Shown: positions 17,155 to 25,942, counted from the first letter of the stretch. The stretch is 64,000 nucleotides of DNA from Tabrizicola aquatica (GCF_002900975.1 NZ_PJON01000004.1:248001-312000), one strand, 5' to 3'. Made by a program: numbers and translations. The notes: generated by a model not told the origin, from the sequence alone.

Positions 17155-17795
17155 GCGGTCTTCTCCGGATAAAGGCACCAGTCCCGGATCGGGCAGATGC
17201 CGCATTTGGGTTTGCGCGCGACGCAGATATACCGGCCGTGCAGGATAAGCCAGTGATGCGCGTGGTGCTGGTATTCGACGGGGACGTTATCCTCGATCGC
17301 GCGTTCGACCTGCGCCTCATCCTTGCCGGGGCAGATGCCGGTGCGGTTGCCGACGCGGAAGATATGGGTGTCGACGGCCTGGGCGGGGTGGTGGAACCAC
17401 ATCGACAGGACCACGTTCGCGGTCTTGCGGCCAACGCCCGGCAAGGTGACGAGGGCGGCGCGGGAACTGGGCACCTCGCCCCCGAAAGTGTCGATGAGGA
17501 GGCGCGAGAGCTTGATGACGTTCTTTGCCTTGTTGCGGAACAGGCCGATGGTCTTGATGTGCTGGATCAGCCCCTCTTCGCCCAGGGCCAGCATCTTTTC
17601 CGGCGTGTCGGCGATCTGAAAGAGGGCGCGGGTGGCCTTGTTCACGCCCACGTCGGTCGCCTGCGCCGACAGGGCGACGGCGACCAGAAGGGTGAAGGCG
17701 TTGGTATGCTCCAACTCGCCCTTCGGGTGCGGCTCGGCCTCGGCAAAGCGGGCGAAGACCTGTTTCAGCGTGGCATAGGGAAGTTGCGGCGTCAT
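17151..17795 (-). CDS. nth: Endonuclease III
   Basis: This 214-residue DNA glycosylase/AP lyase excises oxidised pyrimidines in base-excision repair. The helix-hairpin-helix is LPGVGRKTANVV with the catalytic Lys, and the catalytic Asp is in QAVDTHIFRVG. The C-terminal 4Fe-4S cluster has the expected C-X6-C-X2-C-X5-C spacing (CVARKPKCGICPIRDWC). The length is normal. It precedes the PfkB-type kinase, overlapping by 4 bases. Confidence 0.96.
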   Translation of the reverse strand: MTPQLPYATLKQVFARFAEAEPHPKGELEHTNAFTLLVAVALSAQATDVGVNKATRALFQIADTPEKMLALGEEGLIQHIKTIGLFRNKAKNVIKLSRLLIDTFGGEVPSSRAALVTLPGVGRKTANVVLSMWFHHPAQAVDTHIFRVGNRTGICPGKDEAQVERAIEDNVPVEYQHHAHHWLILHGRYICVARKPKCGICPIRDWCLYPEKTA

Positions 17796-17843
17796 GGCGC
17801 CCTTGTGCCAGCCGGGAGGACGTGGCGCAACTGGGCTTGGGCC

Positions 17844-18218
17844 TCAGGGTGGTGGCAGGGCCGCGTCCTGTTCGCAGCGGGCAAGCGGGATCTCTTTCAG
17901 GCTTCTGATCGAGATGACGTTGTCGTACTGGCCGCGGCTGGCGTCGAATTCGCCTTCGGCGCAGGCGCAGCTATAACCGTAGCGCTGGGTCACCTGGCCG
18001 GCATAGTCGATGCGCAGCCGGTTGTCGAAAGCGGTCGTATAGGCATCCTCGAACCCCGGGGCTGCCGGTCCGCCCTGCATGGAAAGCCACCACTGGCCAT
18101 CAGCGTCTTCCAGAATGACGTTCGCCGGCGTGGGGTTGTGATACCAACCGCAGCGGGTTTCGGCGCCGGCAGGCAGCGCGGCGAGGAGGGCGGCGGTCAG
18201 CAGGACAGGACGGAGCAT
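17844..18218 (-). CDS. Secreted DUF4087-like protein
   Basis: A small exported protein of 124 residues. After a signal peptide (LLTAALLAALPAGAET) comes RCGWYHNPTPANVILEDADG, characteristic of DUF4087 proteins. Cys residues in RCGWYH, GYSCACAEG and RCEQD probably form disulfides. I chose the ATG at 18218 because GAGG lies at the right distance; the ATG at 18233 lacks such a site. Function unknown; likely periplasmic. Confidence 0.72.
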   Translation of the reverse strand: MLRPVLLTAALLAALPAGAETRCGWYHNPTPANVILEDADGQWWLSMQGGPAAPGFEDAYTTAFDNRLRIDYAGQVTQRYGYSCACAEGEFDASRGQYDNVISIRSLKEIPLARCEQDAALPPP

Positions 18219-18340
18219 CAGGACCTCATGCATGGGTGCGGCCCAGAGACCACAGCGGGGGGGCCGGCCTCAAGGCTGGAAAACCGGATGCGCAGGAAGC
18301 GGGTCGCGCAGGGGCGGGGTCTGCGGGTATGGATGGGAAT

Positions 18341-18408
18341 GCTCGTCGATGACTTCGTCACTCCTCGCGACGTTCTGCGAGGAGGAGACGCAGTCGAACG
18401 ACGAGCCG
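18341..18408. repeat. Dispersed GCTCGTCGA palindrome, copy 3
   Basis: The best-formed copy. GCTCGTCGATGACTTCGTCA pairs with the returning CAGTCGAACGACGAGC, with GCGAGGAG closing near the centre. It occupies much of the 206-base gap between the divergent DUF4087 gene and the Ada-like gene, directly upstream of the latter. Confidence 0.8.
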
Positions 18409-18424
18409 GCTGAAGGAAGCACGC

Positions 18425-19255
18425 ATGACAGACCAATCCCCGTCCTACCATTACCAGGTGATCGGCCGCGCCCTGCAGGTGATCGATGCCGAAGGCCCCG
18501 CCCTGACGCTGGAGGAACTGGCGCAGCGGATGCAGATGAGTCCGGCGCATTTCCAGCGGGTGTTCAGCCAATGGGTGGGCGTCAGCCCCAAGCGCTATCA
18601 GCAATATCTGACGCTGGGCCATGCGCGGCGGTTGCTGGCGGAACGGCACACGCTGCTGGGCACGGCGCTGGAAACCGGCCTTTCGGGCACCGGCCGGTTG
18701 CATGACCTGTTCCTGACCTGGGAGGCGATGTCGCCCGGCGACTATGCCCGGGGCGGGGCGGGGCTTGAGATCCGCTGGGGCTGGTTCGAAAGCCCGTTCG
18801 GCCCGGCCCTGGTGATGGCGACCGGGAAGGGCATCTGCGGGATCGGCTTTGCCGATGAGGCGGGGGCCGAAGCGGCGCTGGAGGATCTGGTGCGCCGCTG
18901 GCCCAAGGCGGCTTACGTCGAGGACCCGGTGGCGCTGCGGCCGCTGGTCGATGCGGCCTTTGGCGGCAAGGCGACCGAATTGCACCTGATCGGTGCCCCC
19001 TTCCAGATCAAGGTCTGGGAGGCGCTGCTGGCGATCCCCTCGGGACATGTCACCACCTATGCCGACATCGCCGACGCCATCGGCCATCCGCAGGCGCATC
19101 GGGCGGTGGGAACGGCGGTCGGGCGCAACCCGATCAGCTTTCTGATCCCCTGCCACCGCGCCCTGCGCCGGGACGGGGGCCTTGGCGGCTATCACTGGGG
19201 CCTGCCCCGCAAGCGGGCGATGCTGGCCTGGGAAGCGGCCCGCACGAACCTGTGA
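18425..19255 (+). CDS. Ada-like protein: AraC-type HTH fused to O6-methylguanine-DNA methyltransferase
   Basis: A 276-residue fusion. Residues about 10-105 form an AraC-type DNA-binding domain (LTLEELAQRMQMSPAHFQRV). The C-terminal half is a DNA repair methyltransferase with the suicide-cysteine motif PCHR (Cys243) in SFLIPCHRALRR. It removes methyl groups from O6-methylguanine by transfer to that Cys. The N-terminal zinc domain of classical Ada, which senses methyl-phosphotriesters, is absent, so any regulatory role would need another signal. This short architecture is common in proteobacteria. Confidence 0.92.
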   Translation: MTDQSPSYHYQVIGRALQVIDAEGPALTLEELAQRMQMSPAHFQRVFSQWVGVSPKRYQQYLTLGHARRLLAERHTLLGTALETGLSGTGRLHDLFLTWEAMSPGDYARGGAGLEIRWGWFESPFGPALVMATGKGICGIGFADEAGAEAALEDLVRRWPKAAYVEDPVALRPLVDAAFGGKATELHLIGAPFQIKVWEALLAIPSGHVTTYADIADAIGHPQAHRAVGTAVGRNPISFLIPCHRALRRDGGLGGYHWGLPRKRAMLAWEAARTNL

Positions 19256-19371
19256 TGCGCGGAACCCTGCCGAAGCGATGGGAACCGGCAGCACCTCGAC
19301 GCCGTTGGTGTATTGTGGCACGGGTCTGAGGACAGGCCCGCCAAAGGGCGCATTTCGAGGCGAGAGCAAAC

Positions 19372-20028
19372 ATGATGATGAAAACCAACCTGATCCTGGC
19401 CGTGGCCGGCACCTTGGCACTGACGGCTTGCGTGGACCCCAACGCCTATCCCGACGACCCGAACGCCCGGCAGCGCCAGGGCGCGATTGTCGGCGGCCTG
19501 GTCGGCGCGGTGACCGGCGCTGCGGTGTCGGGCGACGGCGACGAGCTGAAGGGCGCCATTGTCGGCGGCGCTTTGGGCGCGGGTGCGGGTGCGCTGATCG
19601 GCGCGGACCTTGACCGCCAGGCAGCGGAACTGCGCGGCTCGCTCAGCTCGAACATCTCGGTGACCAACACCGGCGAGTATCTGATCGTGAACATGCCGCA
19701 GGACCTGCTGTTCGCCACCGACAGCGCCTCGGTCCGGCCGGACCTGCGCCGCGACCTGTCGACGGTCTCGTCCAGCCTGCTGAAGTACCCCAACAGCCGG
19801 ATCGAGGTGATCGGTCACACCGACAACACCGGCTCGGCCGCGTATAACCAGGACCTGTCGCAGCGCCGCGCGGTGGCGGTGGCCAGCGTCCTGCGCGAGA
19901 ATGGCGTGCCGGGATCGCGCGTTGCGGCCTATGGCCGGGGCGAGGATCAGCCGATCGCGTCGAACCTGACGCCGGAAGGCCGCGCCCAGAACCGCCGGGT
20001 GGAAATCATCATCCGCCCGACCCGTTGA
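19372..20028 (+). CDS. OmpA-family outer-membrane lipoprotein
   Basis: A 218-residue lipoprotein. The lipobox ALTAC is at about residues 19-23. A glycine-zipper region follows (GAIVGGLVGAVTGAAV and GAIVGGALGAGAGALIG). Then comes an OmpA C-terminal peptidoglycan-binding domain with IEVIGHTDNTGSAAYNQDLS and NRRVEIIIRP. It resembles the YiaD/YfiB group, which tethers the outer membrane to peptidoglycan. It is a single-gene unit followed by a strong terminator. Confidence 0.93.
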   Translation: MMMKTNLILAVAGTLALTACVDPNAYPDDPNARQRQGAIVGGLVGAVTGAAVSGDGDELKGAIVGGALGAGAGALIGADLDRQAAELRGSLSSNISVTNTGEYLIVNMPQDLLFATDSASVRPDLRRDLSTVSSSLLKYPNSRIEVIGHTDNTGSAAYNQDLSQRRAVAVASVLRENGVPGSRVAAYGRGEDQPIASNLTPEGRAQNRRVEIIIRPTR

Positions 20029-20048
20029 TCCGGCGGCACTAGCTTCCA

Positions 20049-20078
20049 GGGGCCGGTCCGCGGGATCGGCCCCTTTTT
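20049..20078 (+). terminator. Rho-independent terminator after the OmpA-like gene
   Basis: A hairpin with arms GGGGCCG and CGGCCCC, extended by partial pairing in the loop, is followed by TTTTT, 20 bases after the stop codon. Confidence 0.88.
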
Positions 20079-20098
20079 CGTTTGTGCATTCCGGCTGG

Positions 20099-20129
20099 TG
20101 GTCATAATTTCCGACCAATCCAGATGGTC
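20099..20129 (+). promoter_or_regulatory. Candidate GntR operator half-sites
   Basis: TGGTC at 20099, GACCA at 20113 and TGGTC at 20125 form two inverted repeats just before the GntR-family gene. TGGT/ACCA half-sites are typical of FadR-type operators, so autoregulation is plausible. No convincing ribosome site lies before the ATG. Confidence 0.4.
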
Positions 20130-20134
20130 CGGTC

Positions 20135-20902
20135 ATGCCCTTCGTAAAGATCACCCCCGAAAAACTGTCCCAGTCCGTCATCCGGCAGATCGAGCAGTTG
20201 ATCCTGCGCGGCATCCTGCGTCCGGGCGAGCGGCTGCCTTCGGAACGCGACATGGCGGAAGAGCTTGGCGTCTCGCGCCCCAGCCTGCGCGATGCGCTGG
20301 CAGAGCTGTCAGAGCGTGGGCTGCTGACCAGCCGGGCGGGGTCCGGGGTGTTCGTGGCGGATGTGCTGGGCTCGGCCTTCTCGCCGGCGCTGATCGAGTT
20401 GTTCGCCAGCCATGACGAAGCGGTGACCGATTACATCAGCTTTCGCCGCGATATCGAGGGGCTGGCGGCGGAACGGGCCGCACGTTTGGGGTCCGAGACC
20501 GATCTGCGGGTGATCGACACGATCTTCCGCAAGATGGAAGCTGCGCACCAGAAGCGCGACCCCTCGGATGAGGCACAGCTGGATGCCGAGTTCCACATGG
20601 CAATCATCGATGCCAGCCACAACGTGATCATGCTGCACATGCTGCGGTCGATGTTCGACCTGCTGCGGCAGGGCGTGTTCTATAACCGTCAGATGCTGTT
20701 CAGGAACCGCATGACGCGCGATCAGTTGCTGGACCAGCACCGGGCGATGAATACGGCCCTGCAGGCCCGCGATCCGGCGGGGGCGCGGGCGGCGGTCGAA
20801 GCGCATCTGACCTATGTCGAACAGGCCTATGTCGAGCAGTCCCGGGCGGAAAAGCACGAGGCCATCGCGCGGCAGCGGCTGGACCATGAGGCGCGGCGCT
20901 AG
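20135..20902 (+). CDS. FadR/GntR-family transcriptional regulator
   Basis: A 255-residue regulator. Residues about 8-75 are a GntR winged helix (GERLPSERDMAEELGVSRPS). The C-terminal FCD domain has the metal-site Asp and His in DAEFHMAIIDASHN and His in DQHRAMN and VEAHLTYVE. Such proteins sense small carboxylates (lactate, glycolate, pyruvate) or sugar acids. No catabolic gene adjoins it, so the effector is unknown. It ends against the atp operon with a shared two-way terminator between. Confidence 0.88.
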   Translation: MPFVKITPEKLSQSVIRQIEQLILRGILRPGERLPSERDMAEELGVSRPSLRDALAELSERGLLTSRAGSGVFVADVLGSAFSPALIELFASHDEAVTDYISFRRDIEGLAAERAARLGSETDLRVIDTIFRKMEAAHQKRDPSDEAQLDAEFHMAIIDASHNVIMLHMLRSMFDLLRQGVFYNRQMLFRNRMTRDQLLDQHRAMNTALQARDPAGARAAVEAHLTYVEQAYVEQSRAEKHEAIARQRLDHEARR

Positions 20903-20923
20903 GGCCCGGACCCCGCAAAAGCA

Positions 20924-20952
20924 AAACCGGCGGCCCTGACGGCCGCCGGTTT
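20924..20952 (-). terminator. Two-way terminator between the GntR gene and the atp operon
   Basis: A perfect 12-base stem (AAACCGGCGGCC, loop CTGAC, GGCCGCCGGTTT). On the minus strand it is followed by TTTTGCTTTTG, so it should end the atpI-B-E-G-F transcript; on the plus strand it can end the regulator transcript. Confidence 0.88.
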
Positions 20953-20973
20953 CGAGATTTGGGAAGCGGATGC

Positions 20974-21531
20974 TTAGTGCAGCCGCGTTTCAACCTGCGC
21001 AATCGCCGCGTCGATCGAGGCAGCGGCGGCATCGGCCGTCATCTGCTTGGCCAGCACATCCCCCGCCGCAGCGACAGCCACAGCGACCGCCTGCTCGCGC
21101 ACCTGACGGATGGCGCCGGCTTCGGCCGACGCGATCTGATCGGTTGCGGACGCCATGCGACGGGCAATCGAGGCCTTGAGGTCGGCCTTGGCCTGTTCGG
21201 CCGCAGCCATCGCCTCGTCCTTGGCGGAAGCGACGATACGCTCGGCCTGCTCTTGCACTTCCTTCTGCCGCCGCTCGTACGAGGCGAGGATCGTCTTGGC
21301 CTCTTCCCGCAGGGCGCGGGCTTCGTTCAGCTCGGACTTGATCATCGCCGCGCGGGCGTCAAGCATCCCCATCAGCCTTGCCGGCACCTTGAGGTAGACC
21401 AGCAGCGCGATGAAGGACAGGAAGGCCAGCAGGACCACGAAGTCGGTGTTCTGCAGCGAGAAGAACGGCTTGCCTTCGGCGGCCAGCGCGGGGCCGGCGA
21501 GAAGGGCGAAGAGGATGGAAAGCTTTTTCAT
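20974..21531 (-). CDS. atpF: ATP synthase F0 subunit b
   Basis: A 185-residue peripheral-stalk subunit. The N-terminus looks like a signal sequence ([19 protein letters not shown]) and is followed by a membrane span ([17 protein letters not shown]). The rest is a long charged, Ala-rich helix for dimerisation ([19 protein letters not shown]). It is last of the F0 operon, four bases after the b' gene. The pairing of b with a divergent b' is typical of Rhodobacterales and phototroph-type enzymes. Confidence 0.93.
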   Translation of the reverse strand: MKKLSILFALLAGPALAAEGKPFFSLQNTDFVVLLAFLSFIALLVYLKVPARLMGMLDARAAMIKSELNEARALREEAKTILASYERRQKEVQEQAERIVASAKDEAMAAAEQAKADLKASIARRMASATDQIASAEAGAIRQVREQAVAVAVAAAGDVLAKQMTADAAAASIDAAIAQVETRLH

Positions 21532-21535
21532 CGTC

Positions 21536-22060
21536 TTACCCTTTCAGCCGCGCGGTCACGGCCGCCGACACGGACTTGGCATCCGCCGCGCCGCCCAGGG
21601 CCGTCACCAGTTCCGCCGCCGTATCGCGGGCCACTTCGGCCACCGCAGCAGCGGCGCCGTCGCGGATCGCGGCGATCGATTTCTCGGACTCGGCCGTCTT
21701 GGCCGCAATCTCGGCATCCGCCTTGGCCGTCGCTGCATCGAGGTCCTTCTGGATCTCGGCCTTCGCGGCGGCGATGATCTTTGCCGCCTCGGTCCGGGCA
21801 TTGGCCAGCGCGTCGTTATAGGCCTTTTCGGCCTCGACCGCCTTCTGCTTCAGCTCTTCTGCGGCAGCCAGGTCATTGGTGATCGTGCTTTTCCGATCCG
21901 CCAGAACCGCGCCAATGCGCGGCAGGGCGATCTTCGACAGCACGAGGTAGATCACGACGAGCGTGACCAGAAGCCAGAAGATCTGGTTCGGCCAGGTCGA
22001 GAAATCCAGCTGGGGCATACCCACAGCCGCTCCTGCCTCGCCATGTGCTTCGGTTGCCAT
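21536..22060 (-). CDS. atpG: ATP synthase F0 subunit b'
   Basis: A 174-residue second b-type stalk subunit. A short N-terminal segment precedes one membrane span ([20 protein letters not shown] at about residues 26-45). A long Ala/Glu/Lys-rich helix follows ([19 protein letters not shown]). It forms the heterodimeric stator with AtpF. Note that in this naming system atpG also denotes the gamma subunit of F1 in other species; here it means b'. It lies between atpE and atpF. Confidence 0.92.
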   Translation of the reverse strand: MATEAHGEAGAAVGMPQLDFSTWPNQIFWLLVTLVVIYLVLSKIALPRIGAVLADRKSTITNDLAAAEELKQKAVEAEKAYNDALANARTEAAKIIAAAKAEIQKDLDAATAKADAEIAAKTAESEKSIAAIRDGAAAAVAEVARDTAAELVTALGGAADAKSVSAAVTARLKG

Positions 22061-22128
22061 GTCGTCTCTCCTGAATCCTTGGAACCAGGGCCAGCCCGTG
22101 GACTGGCCCGGAAGTCAGGCCAGAAAGA

Positions 22129-22365
22129 TCAGACGGCGAACATCAGCAGCAGAGCGATCAGGAACGAGAAGATCCCGAGGGCTTCTGCGAAGGCGATGCC
22201 GACGAAGAGGTTGGCAGTCTGCGACGGGGCCGCCGACGGGTTGCGGAGCGCGCCGGCAAGGAAGTTGCCCGCGATGTTGCCCACGCCGATACCAGCGCCG
22301 CCCAGACCGATGGCAGCCAGGCCAGCACCGATGTATTTGCCCATGAGAGCGAGTTCGCCTTCCAT
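22129..22365 (-). CDS. atpE: ATP synthase F0 subunit c
   Basis: A 78-residue proteolipid forming the rotor ring. It has two membrane helices joined by the conserved polar loop ALRNPSA. The proton-carrying carboxylate is Glu61 in [12 protein letters not shown], and the glycine-rich first helix reads [14 protein letters not shown]. Spacing before and after is larger than elsewhere in the operon, which leaves room for the strong ribosome site that c subunits need (AGGAGA upstream of the ATG on the minus strand). Confidence 0.97.
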   Translation of the reverse strand: MEGELALMGKYIGAGLAAIGLGGAGIGVGNIAGNFLAGALRNPSAAPSQTANLFVGIAFAEALGIFSFLIALLLMFAV

Positions 22366-22410
22366 GATGATCTCCTGTGAAGGTAAGGGGTTGTCGTTTG
22401 GATTCAGGCC

Positions 22411-23163
22411 TTAGTGATGCGCTTCGCCGACGGCGTCACGCAGATACACGCAGGTCAGGATGGTAAAGACATAGGCCTGCACGGCGGCCACCAGCACTTC
22501 GAGGCCATACATGGCGACGATCGCGGCAATCGGAACCACCGAAGCCAGGCCCATCGCGCCGGCAAAGCCCGCGAAGACCTTGATTACGGCGTGGCCCGCC
22601 AGCAGGTTGCCGCCAAGACGCACCGAGTGCGACACAGGGCGGACGAAGTAGGACACGACCTCGATCACGGCCAGGACCGGACGCAGCGCCAGCGGCGCGG
22701 AGGTGACCCAGAACATCGCCAGGAAGCCCAGGCCCTTGCGGTAAAGGCCGACCAGCGTCACGGTCAGGAACACCAGCATCGCCAGGACCACAGTCACCGC
22801 GATATGCGAGGTGGTGGTGAAGGACATCGGGATCAGGCCCAGCATGTTCGACAGAAAGACGAACATGAACAGCGTCATCACATAGGGGAAGAACTTGACG
22901 CCCTCATGGCCCGCCACGTCCTCGACCATCTTGTGGACAAAGCCGTAGAACAGTTCGGCCACCGACTGCCCGCGCGAGGGAACGATGGCGCGGCGGCGGG
23001 TGGACAGGACCAGAAGCGCGATCACGGCAAGGACCGCGATCCCCATCCAGAGCGTGACGTTGGTGGGCGTATACCACTGGATCGGGCCGTCGCCGAACAG
23101 CGGCTTGACCACGAACTGATCCATCGGGTGGATCTGCAGGCCGCTGCCTTCTTCCGTCGCCAT
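22411..23163 (-). CDS. atpB: ATP synthase F0 subunit a
   Basis: A 250-residue multi-spanning stator subunit that provides the proton half-channels. The essential Arg is in [16 protein letters not shown]. The N-terminus holds the usual IHPMDQF sequence and the C-terminus ends with [15 protein letters not shown]. It starts two bases after the atpI stop. Confidence 0.96.
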   Translation of the reverse strand: MATEEGSGLQIHPMDQFVVKPLFGDGPIQWYTPTNVTLWMGIAVLAVIALLVLSTRRRAIVPSRGQSVAELFYGFVHKMVEDVAGHEGVKFFPYVMTLFMFVFLSNMLGLIPMSFTTTSHIAVTVVLAMLVFLTVTLVGLYRKGLGFLAMFWVTSAPLALRPVLAVIEVVSYFVRPVSHSVRLGGNLLAGHAVIKVFAGFAGAMGLASVVPIAAIVAMYGLEVLVAAVQAYVFTILTCVYLRDAVGEAHH

Positions 23164-23165
23164 CG

Positions 23166-23492
23166 TCAGTTTCCTTCGTCCTTTGCGGCCTGCTCGGCCT
23201 TTCGTCCCAGTTCCCTTGCCGTACCCAGCATCGTGCGGATGCCGGCGGCAAAGCCGAAGAGCGTGAAGATGATCAGGAAGATCGGGATCGTGCCCGCAAG
23301 GGTGTCGATCCCGTAACCGATGGCAAATCCCAGCCCGATGCCGGTCGCCAGCTCGATTACCATCCTCCAGGCCACCTCGCCCTGCGAGAAACCCTTGGCC
23401 GTTGTGGACTGCTGCGCCTTCGGCTTCTCCTTCACCTGAGCAAGCCGCGCTTCAAGCGCGCGCAGCCGGTCGGGATCGGGTTCGGACGCCAT
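23166..23492 (-). CDS. atpI: ATP synthase assembly protein AtpI
   Basis: A 108-residue protein with two membrane spans (about residues 45-90, [20 protein letters not shown] onward) and charged ends. It heads the F0 operon and is thought to help assemble the c ring or Mg uptake in related systems. I chose the ATG at 23492, giving [20 protein letters not shown]; the frame is open further upstream but without a good start. Confidence 0.88.
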   Translation of the reverse strand: MASEPDPDRLRALEARLAQVKEKPKAQQSTTAKGFSQGEVAWRMVIELATGIGLGFAIGYGIDTLAGTIPIFLIIFTLFGFAAGIRTMLGTARELGRKAEQAAKDEGN

Positions 23493-23630
23493 GGCAGGCC
23501 CTTTCACGGTCGGCCGGAACCTAGGGGCCGCAGCGCGCCGAGTCAAGCGCGGTTGTCGCACTTCAAGATATTGAAATCGCTTGGTTTATTCAGGACCATC
23601 ATTGCCGAAGTGTCAGGCAGGGGCTTTTGC

Positions 23631-24023
23631 ATGTTCAACCGATTGGTTGACGATCCCAGGGCTTGCGCCGATAGTCACGCGATGACCAACCGTCTGGATG
23701 CCGTCTTTTCCGCTTTGGCCGACCCGACGCGACGGGCGATCCTGGCCATGCTGCTGGAGGATGACATGGCGGTCACCGACGTGGCCGAGCCGTTCCAGAT
23801 GAGCCTGGCCGCAATCTCGAAACATCTGGCGGTGCTGGCCGAGGCCGGGCTGATCAGCCGCGAACGGCGGGGCCGTCTGATCTGGTGCAAGCTGGAGCCG
23901 GACGCGATGCGCGCGGCCTCGGTCTGGATGCAGGGATTCGGGCAGTTCGAGCCTTTGGACCTGGATGCCTTCGAACGCTTCCTGGCCCGCGAGTTGCAGG
24001 TCGACCAGCAGGATGACGGTTAA
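23631..24023 (+). CDS. ArsR-family transcriptional regulator
   Basis: A winged-helix repressor-type protein of 130 residues with the ArsR-family segment SALADPTRRAILAMLLED and recognition region MSLAAISKHLAVLAEAGLIS. It lacks an obvious cysteine metal site, so it is more like the ArsR members that regulate SRPBCC-domain genes than a metal sensor. I chose the ATG at 23631; the ATG at 23682 has no ribosome site. No target gene is adjacent. It is divergent from the atp operon. Confidence 0.82.
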   Translation: MFNRLVDDPRACADSHAMTNRLDAVFSALADPTRRAILAMLLEDDMAVTDVAEPFQMSLAAISKHLAVLAEAGLISRERRGRLIWCKLEPDAMRAASVWMQGFGQFEPLDLDAFERFLARELQVDQQDDG

Positions 24024-24184
24024 CGGAATTTTCACGCCTTTCCGGCAGTTTGGCCGATAAGCCTGCGGCAGGCGAAACAATCCGTTTCGAATTTGCCGCA
24101 GACACGCCCCGAAACCAGCCACGGCTTGCCATAGTCCTGCCCCGCTTGCGCAGGATATGGTGGCAACGGCGAGAGGATCACCCA

Positions 24185-24361
24185 ATGAAAAAAGCGCTGA
24201 ACCTGCTGCAGAAGATCGGCCTGAAGAAGGCCAAGTCCGAAGAGGAAGAGCTGGACGCCTTCGACAAGCGCCTGAAAAAGGTGAACCGGGCGCGGGTGGT
24301 GAACCAGATCGGGCTGGGTGGCCCGGTGTTCAAAAGCCGCCAGTCGGAATCGGAAGCCTGA
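24185..24361 (+). CDS. Small basic protein of unknown function
   Basis: A 58-residue, Lys-rich, largely helical protein (KKALNLLQKIGLKKAKSEEE; later NRARVVNQIGLGGPVF). An AGAGGA site lies before the ATG. Its last 32 bases overlap the end of mipZ on the opposite strand. I do not recognise the family. Its compact, charged makeup suggests a cytoplasmic nucleic-acid or protein-binding peptide, but this is a guess. Confidence 0.55.
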   Translation: MKKALNLLQKIGLKKAKSEEEELDAFDKRLKKVNRARVVNQIGLGGPVFKSRQSESEA

Positions 24362-25109
24362 GACCCGCCATCAGGTCGCGCAGCTCTTGCCGCGCGGCCA
24401 CATTCGACAGGCTGAGCTGATCGACCCCGGTATCCTTGAGGTCCAGCAGCGTCAGCCCGCGCGGGAACAGTTCGCGGAAGATCACACGCTCGGAAAAGCC
24501 GGGCAGGACGCGAAAGCCGATGCGGCGCGACAGTTCTTCCAGCGCGGCGCCGACCTTCTTCTTGTTGTGCATCTGCTGTGCGCCAAGGCGGTTGCGGACG
24601 ACGATCCAGTCGATCGGCTTCAGCCCCTCTTGCGCGCGCAGTTGCCGGGCCCCCCAGACCATCTCGGCATAGATCGACGGCCCCTTGATCTTGCCGGTGG
24701 CGGGATCGACGCGGGCCAGAAGGTCGAAGTCCACGAAACTGTCGTTCAAGGGCGTGATCAGCGTATCGGCCATCGTATGGGCCAACTGCGACAGGCGGGT
24801 GTGGCTGCCGGGGCAGTCGATCACGATGAAATCCGAGGTGGCATCAAGCGCCTCGACCGCCTGGGCCAGACGGGCGTCGCCATCGCCTTCGGCCAGATCA
24901 TGCATCTCCGGGGTGGGCAGGGTCAGGCCGGCCTGGGCCAGATAGGCGCGGCGGTTCTCCAGATAGCGGGCGAAGGAGCGTTGCCGCAGGTCAAGATCCA
25001 GCGCCCCCACCCGTTGGCCCAGCCGCGCAAGCGCCGTGGCGACATGCATGCAGGTGGTGGACTTGCCCGAGCCGCCCTTTTCGTTTCCGACGACGATGAT
25101 ATGCGCCAT
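24330..25109 (-). CDS. mipZ: Division-plane positioning ATPase MipZ
   Basis: A 259-residue ParA/MinD-type ATPase. The deviant Walker A is VGNEKGGSGKSTTCMHV at about residues 6-22. LDLDLRQRSFARYLENRRA, LITPLNDSFVDFDLL, and VIFRELFPRGLTLLDL closely match MipZ of Caulobacter, which forms a gradient from the poles and blocks FtsZ assembly away from midcell. It is transcribed alone, convergent with the 58-residue protein. Confidence 0.93.
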   Translation of the reverse strand: MAHIIVVGNEKGGSGKSTTCMHVATALARLGQRVGALDLDLRQRSFARYLENRRAYLAQAGLTLPTPEMHDLAEGDGDARLAQAVEALDATSDFIVIDCPGSHTRLSQLAHTMADTLITPLNDSFVDFDLLARVDPATGKIKGPSIYAEMVWGARQLRAQEGLKPIDWIVVRNRLGAQQMHNKKKVGAALEELSRRIGFRVLPGFSERVIFRELFPRGLTLLDLKDTGVDQLSLSNVAARQELRDLMAGLRLPIPTGGF

Positions 25110-25196
25110 GCCGCTTCCCCGTTCCCTGCCGCCGTCATATGCGCAAGGGATGGTGGACGGAAGCGGGAAGCTGTGGATAGGTTGGGGTGAAGCGGT

Positions 25197-25216
25197 CGAT
25201 TTCTTTGAAGAAATCG
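25197..25216. repeat. Perfect short hairpin between mipZ and rpmE
   Basis: CGATTTCTT-TG-AAGAAATCG, with the same TG loop and AAGA pattern as the first hairpin of the double-hairpin repeats at 315-363. A further pair GAAATC/GATTTC lies 30 bases on. The 225-base gap holds nothing else except the rpmE terminator. Confidence 0.5.
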
Positions 25217-25288
25217 TCGCGGTGCCCTGACGCGAGGGGCCCGAAATCGGTCAGGATTTCGCAGCGGGGGACGGGCCCGCAAAGAAAA

Positions 25289-25312
25289 GGGGCGCGTGTT
25301 GCCACGCGCCCC
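25289..25312 (-). terminator. Rho-independent terminator of the rplS-rpmE unit
   Basis: The stem GGGGCGCGTG / CACGCGCCCC has a four-base loop and, on the minus strand, is followed by TTTTCTTT. It lies 22 bases past the rpmE stop. Confidence 0.9.
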
Positions 25313-25334
25313 CGGTTCGATGCGTCGGCGGGGA

Positions 25335-25559
25335 TCAGAAGCCCAGGCCGGCGTACTTGTTCTTGAACTTCGACACGCGGCCGCCGGTGTCCATCAGCTT
25401 GGCCTGCTGGCCAGTCCAGGCCGGGTGCGCCAGCGGGTCGATGTCGAGCGACATCTGGTCGCCCGGCTTGCCCCAGGTCGACCGGGTCTCGTAGGTCGAG
25501 CCGTCGGTCATCTTGATGGTGATGGTGTGGTAATCGGGGTGGGTTTCGGCTTTCATCAT
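25335..25559 (-). CDS. rpmE: 50S ribosomal protein L31
   Basis: A 74-residue ribosomal protein beginning [20 protein letters not shown] and ending [11 protein letters not shown]. It has no zinc-binding Cys, so it is the Cys-less form. It follows rplS by 8 bases, an order common in alphaproteobacteria, and is closed by a terminator. Confidence 0.95.
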   Translation of the reverse strand: MMKAETHPDYHTITIKMTDGSTYETRSTWGKPGDQMSLDIDPLAHPAWTGQQAKLMDTGGRVSKFKNKYAGLGF

Positions 25560-25567
25560 CCCGCTCC

Positions 25568-25942
25568 TTATTCGGCTTTGGCTTTGTAGTTGGCGTCTTC
25601 GGCGATACGGGCCGATTTGCCGCGACGGGCGCGAAGGTAGTACAGCTTGGCGCGGCGAACCTTGCCGCGGCGCACAACCTCGATGCTGTCGATGTTGGTG
25701 GAGTAGAGCGGGAACACGCGTTCCACGCCTTCGCCGAACGAAATCTTGCGGACGGTGAACGAGGCGGCGATGGTCGCCCCACCCTTGCGGCCGATGCAGA
25801 CGCCTTCATAGGCCTGCACGCGGCTGCGGGTGCCTTCGGTCACTTTGTAGCCGACACGGATGGTGTCGCCGGCCTTGAAGTCCGGGATGGTCTTGCCAAG
25901 GGAAGCAATCTGCTCCGCCTCGATCTGCGCGATGAGGTTCAT
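25568..25942 (-). CDS. rplS: 50S ribosomal protein L19
   Basis: A 124-residue ribosomal protein of normal length with the family stretches [32 protein letters not shown] and the C-terminal [15 protein letters not shown]. It lies at the 30S-50S interface. A 254-base gap separates it from trmD upstream, so it may have its own promoter; a CTGCGGAAAATACCGCAG stem sits just before the gene on the minus strand. Confidence 0.97.
   Translation of the reverse strand: MNLIAQIEAEQIASLGKTIPDFKAGDTIRVGYKVTEGTRSRVQAYEGVCIGRKGGATIAASFTVRKISFGEGVERVFPLYSTNIDSIEVVRRGKVRRAKLYYLRARRGKSARIAEDANYKAKAE

Noticed and set aside
18425-19255. Ada gene that seems to lack its N-terminal domain
   Set aside because: The short HTH-methyltransferase form is a common stand-alone architecture, not a truncation caused by a frameshift.
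20974-22060. Apparent duplication of the ATP synthase b subunit
   Set aside because: Separate b and b' genes are standard in Rhodobacterales and phototrophs, so this is not a novel duplication.
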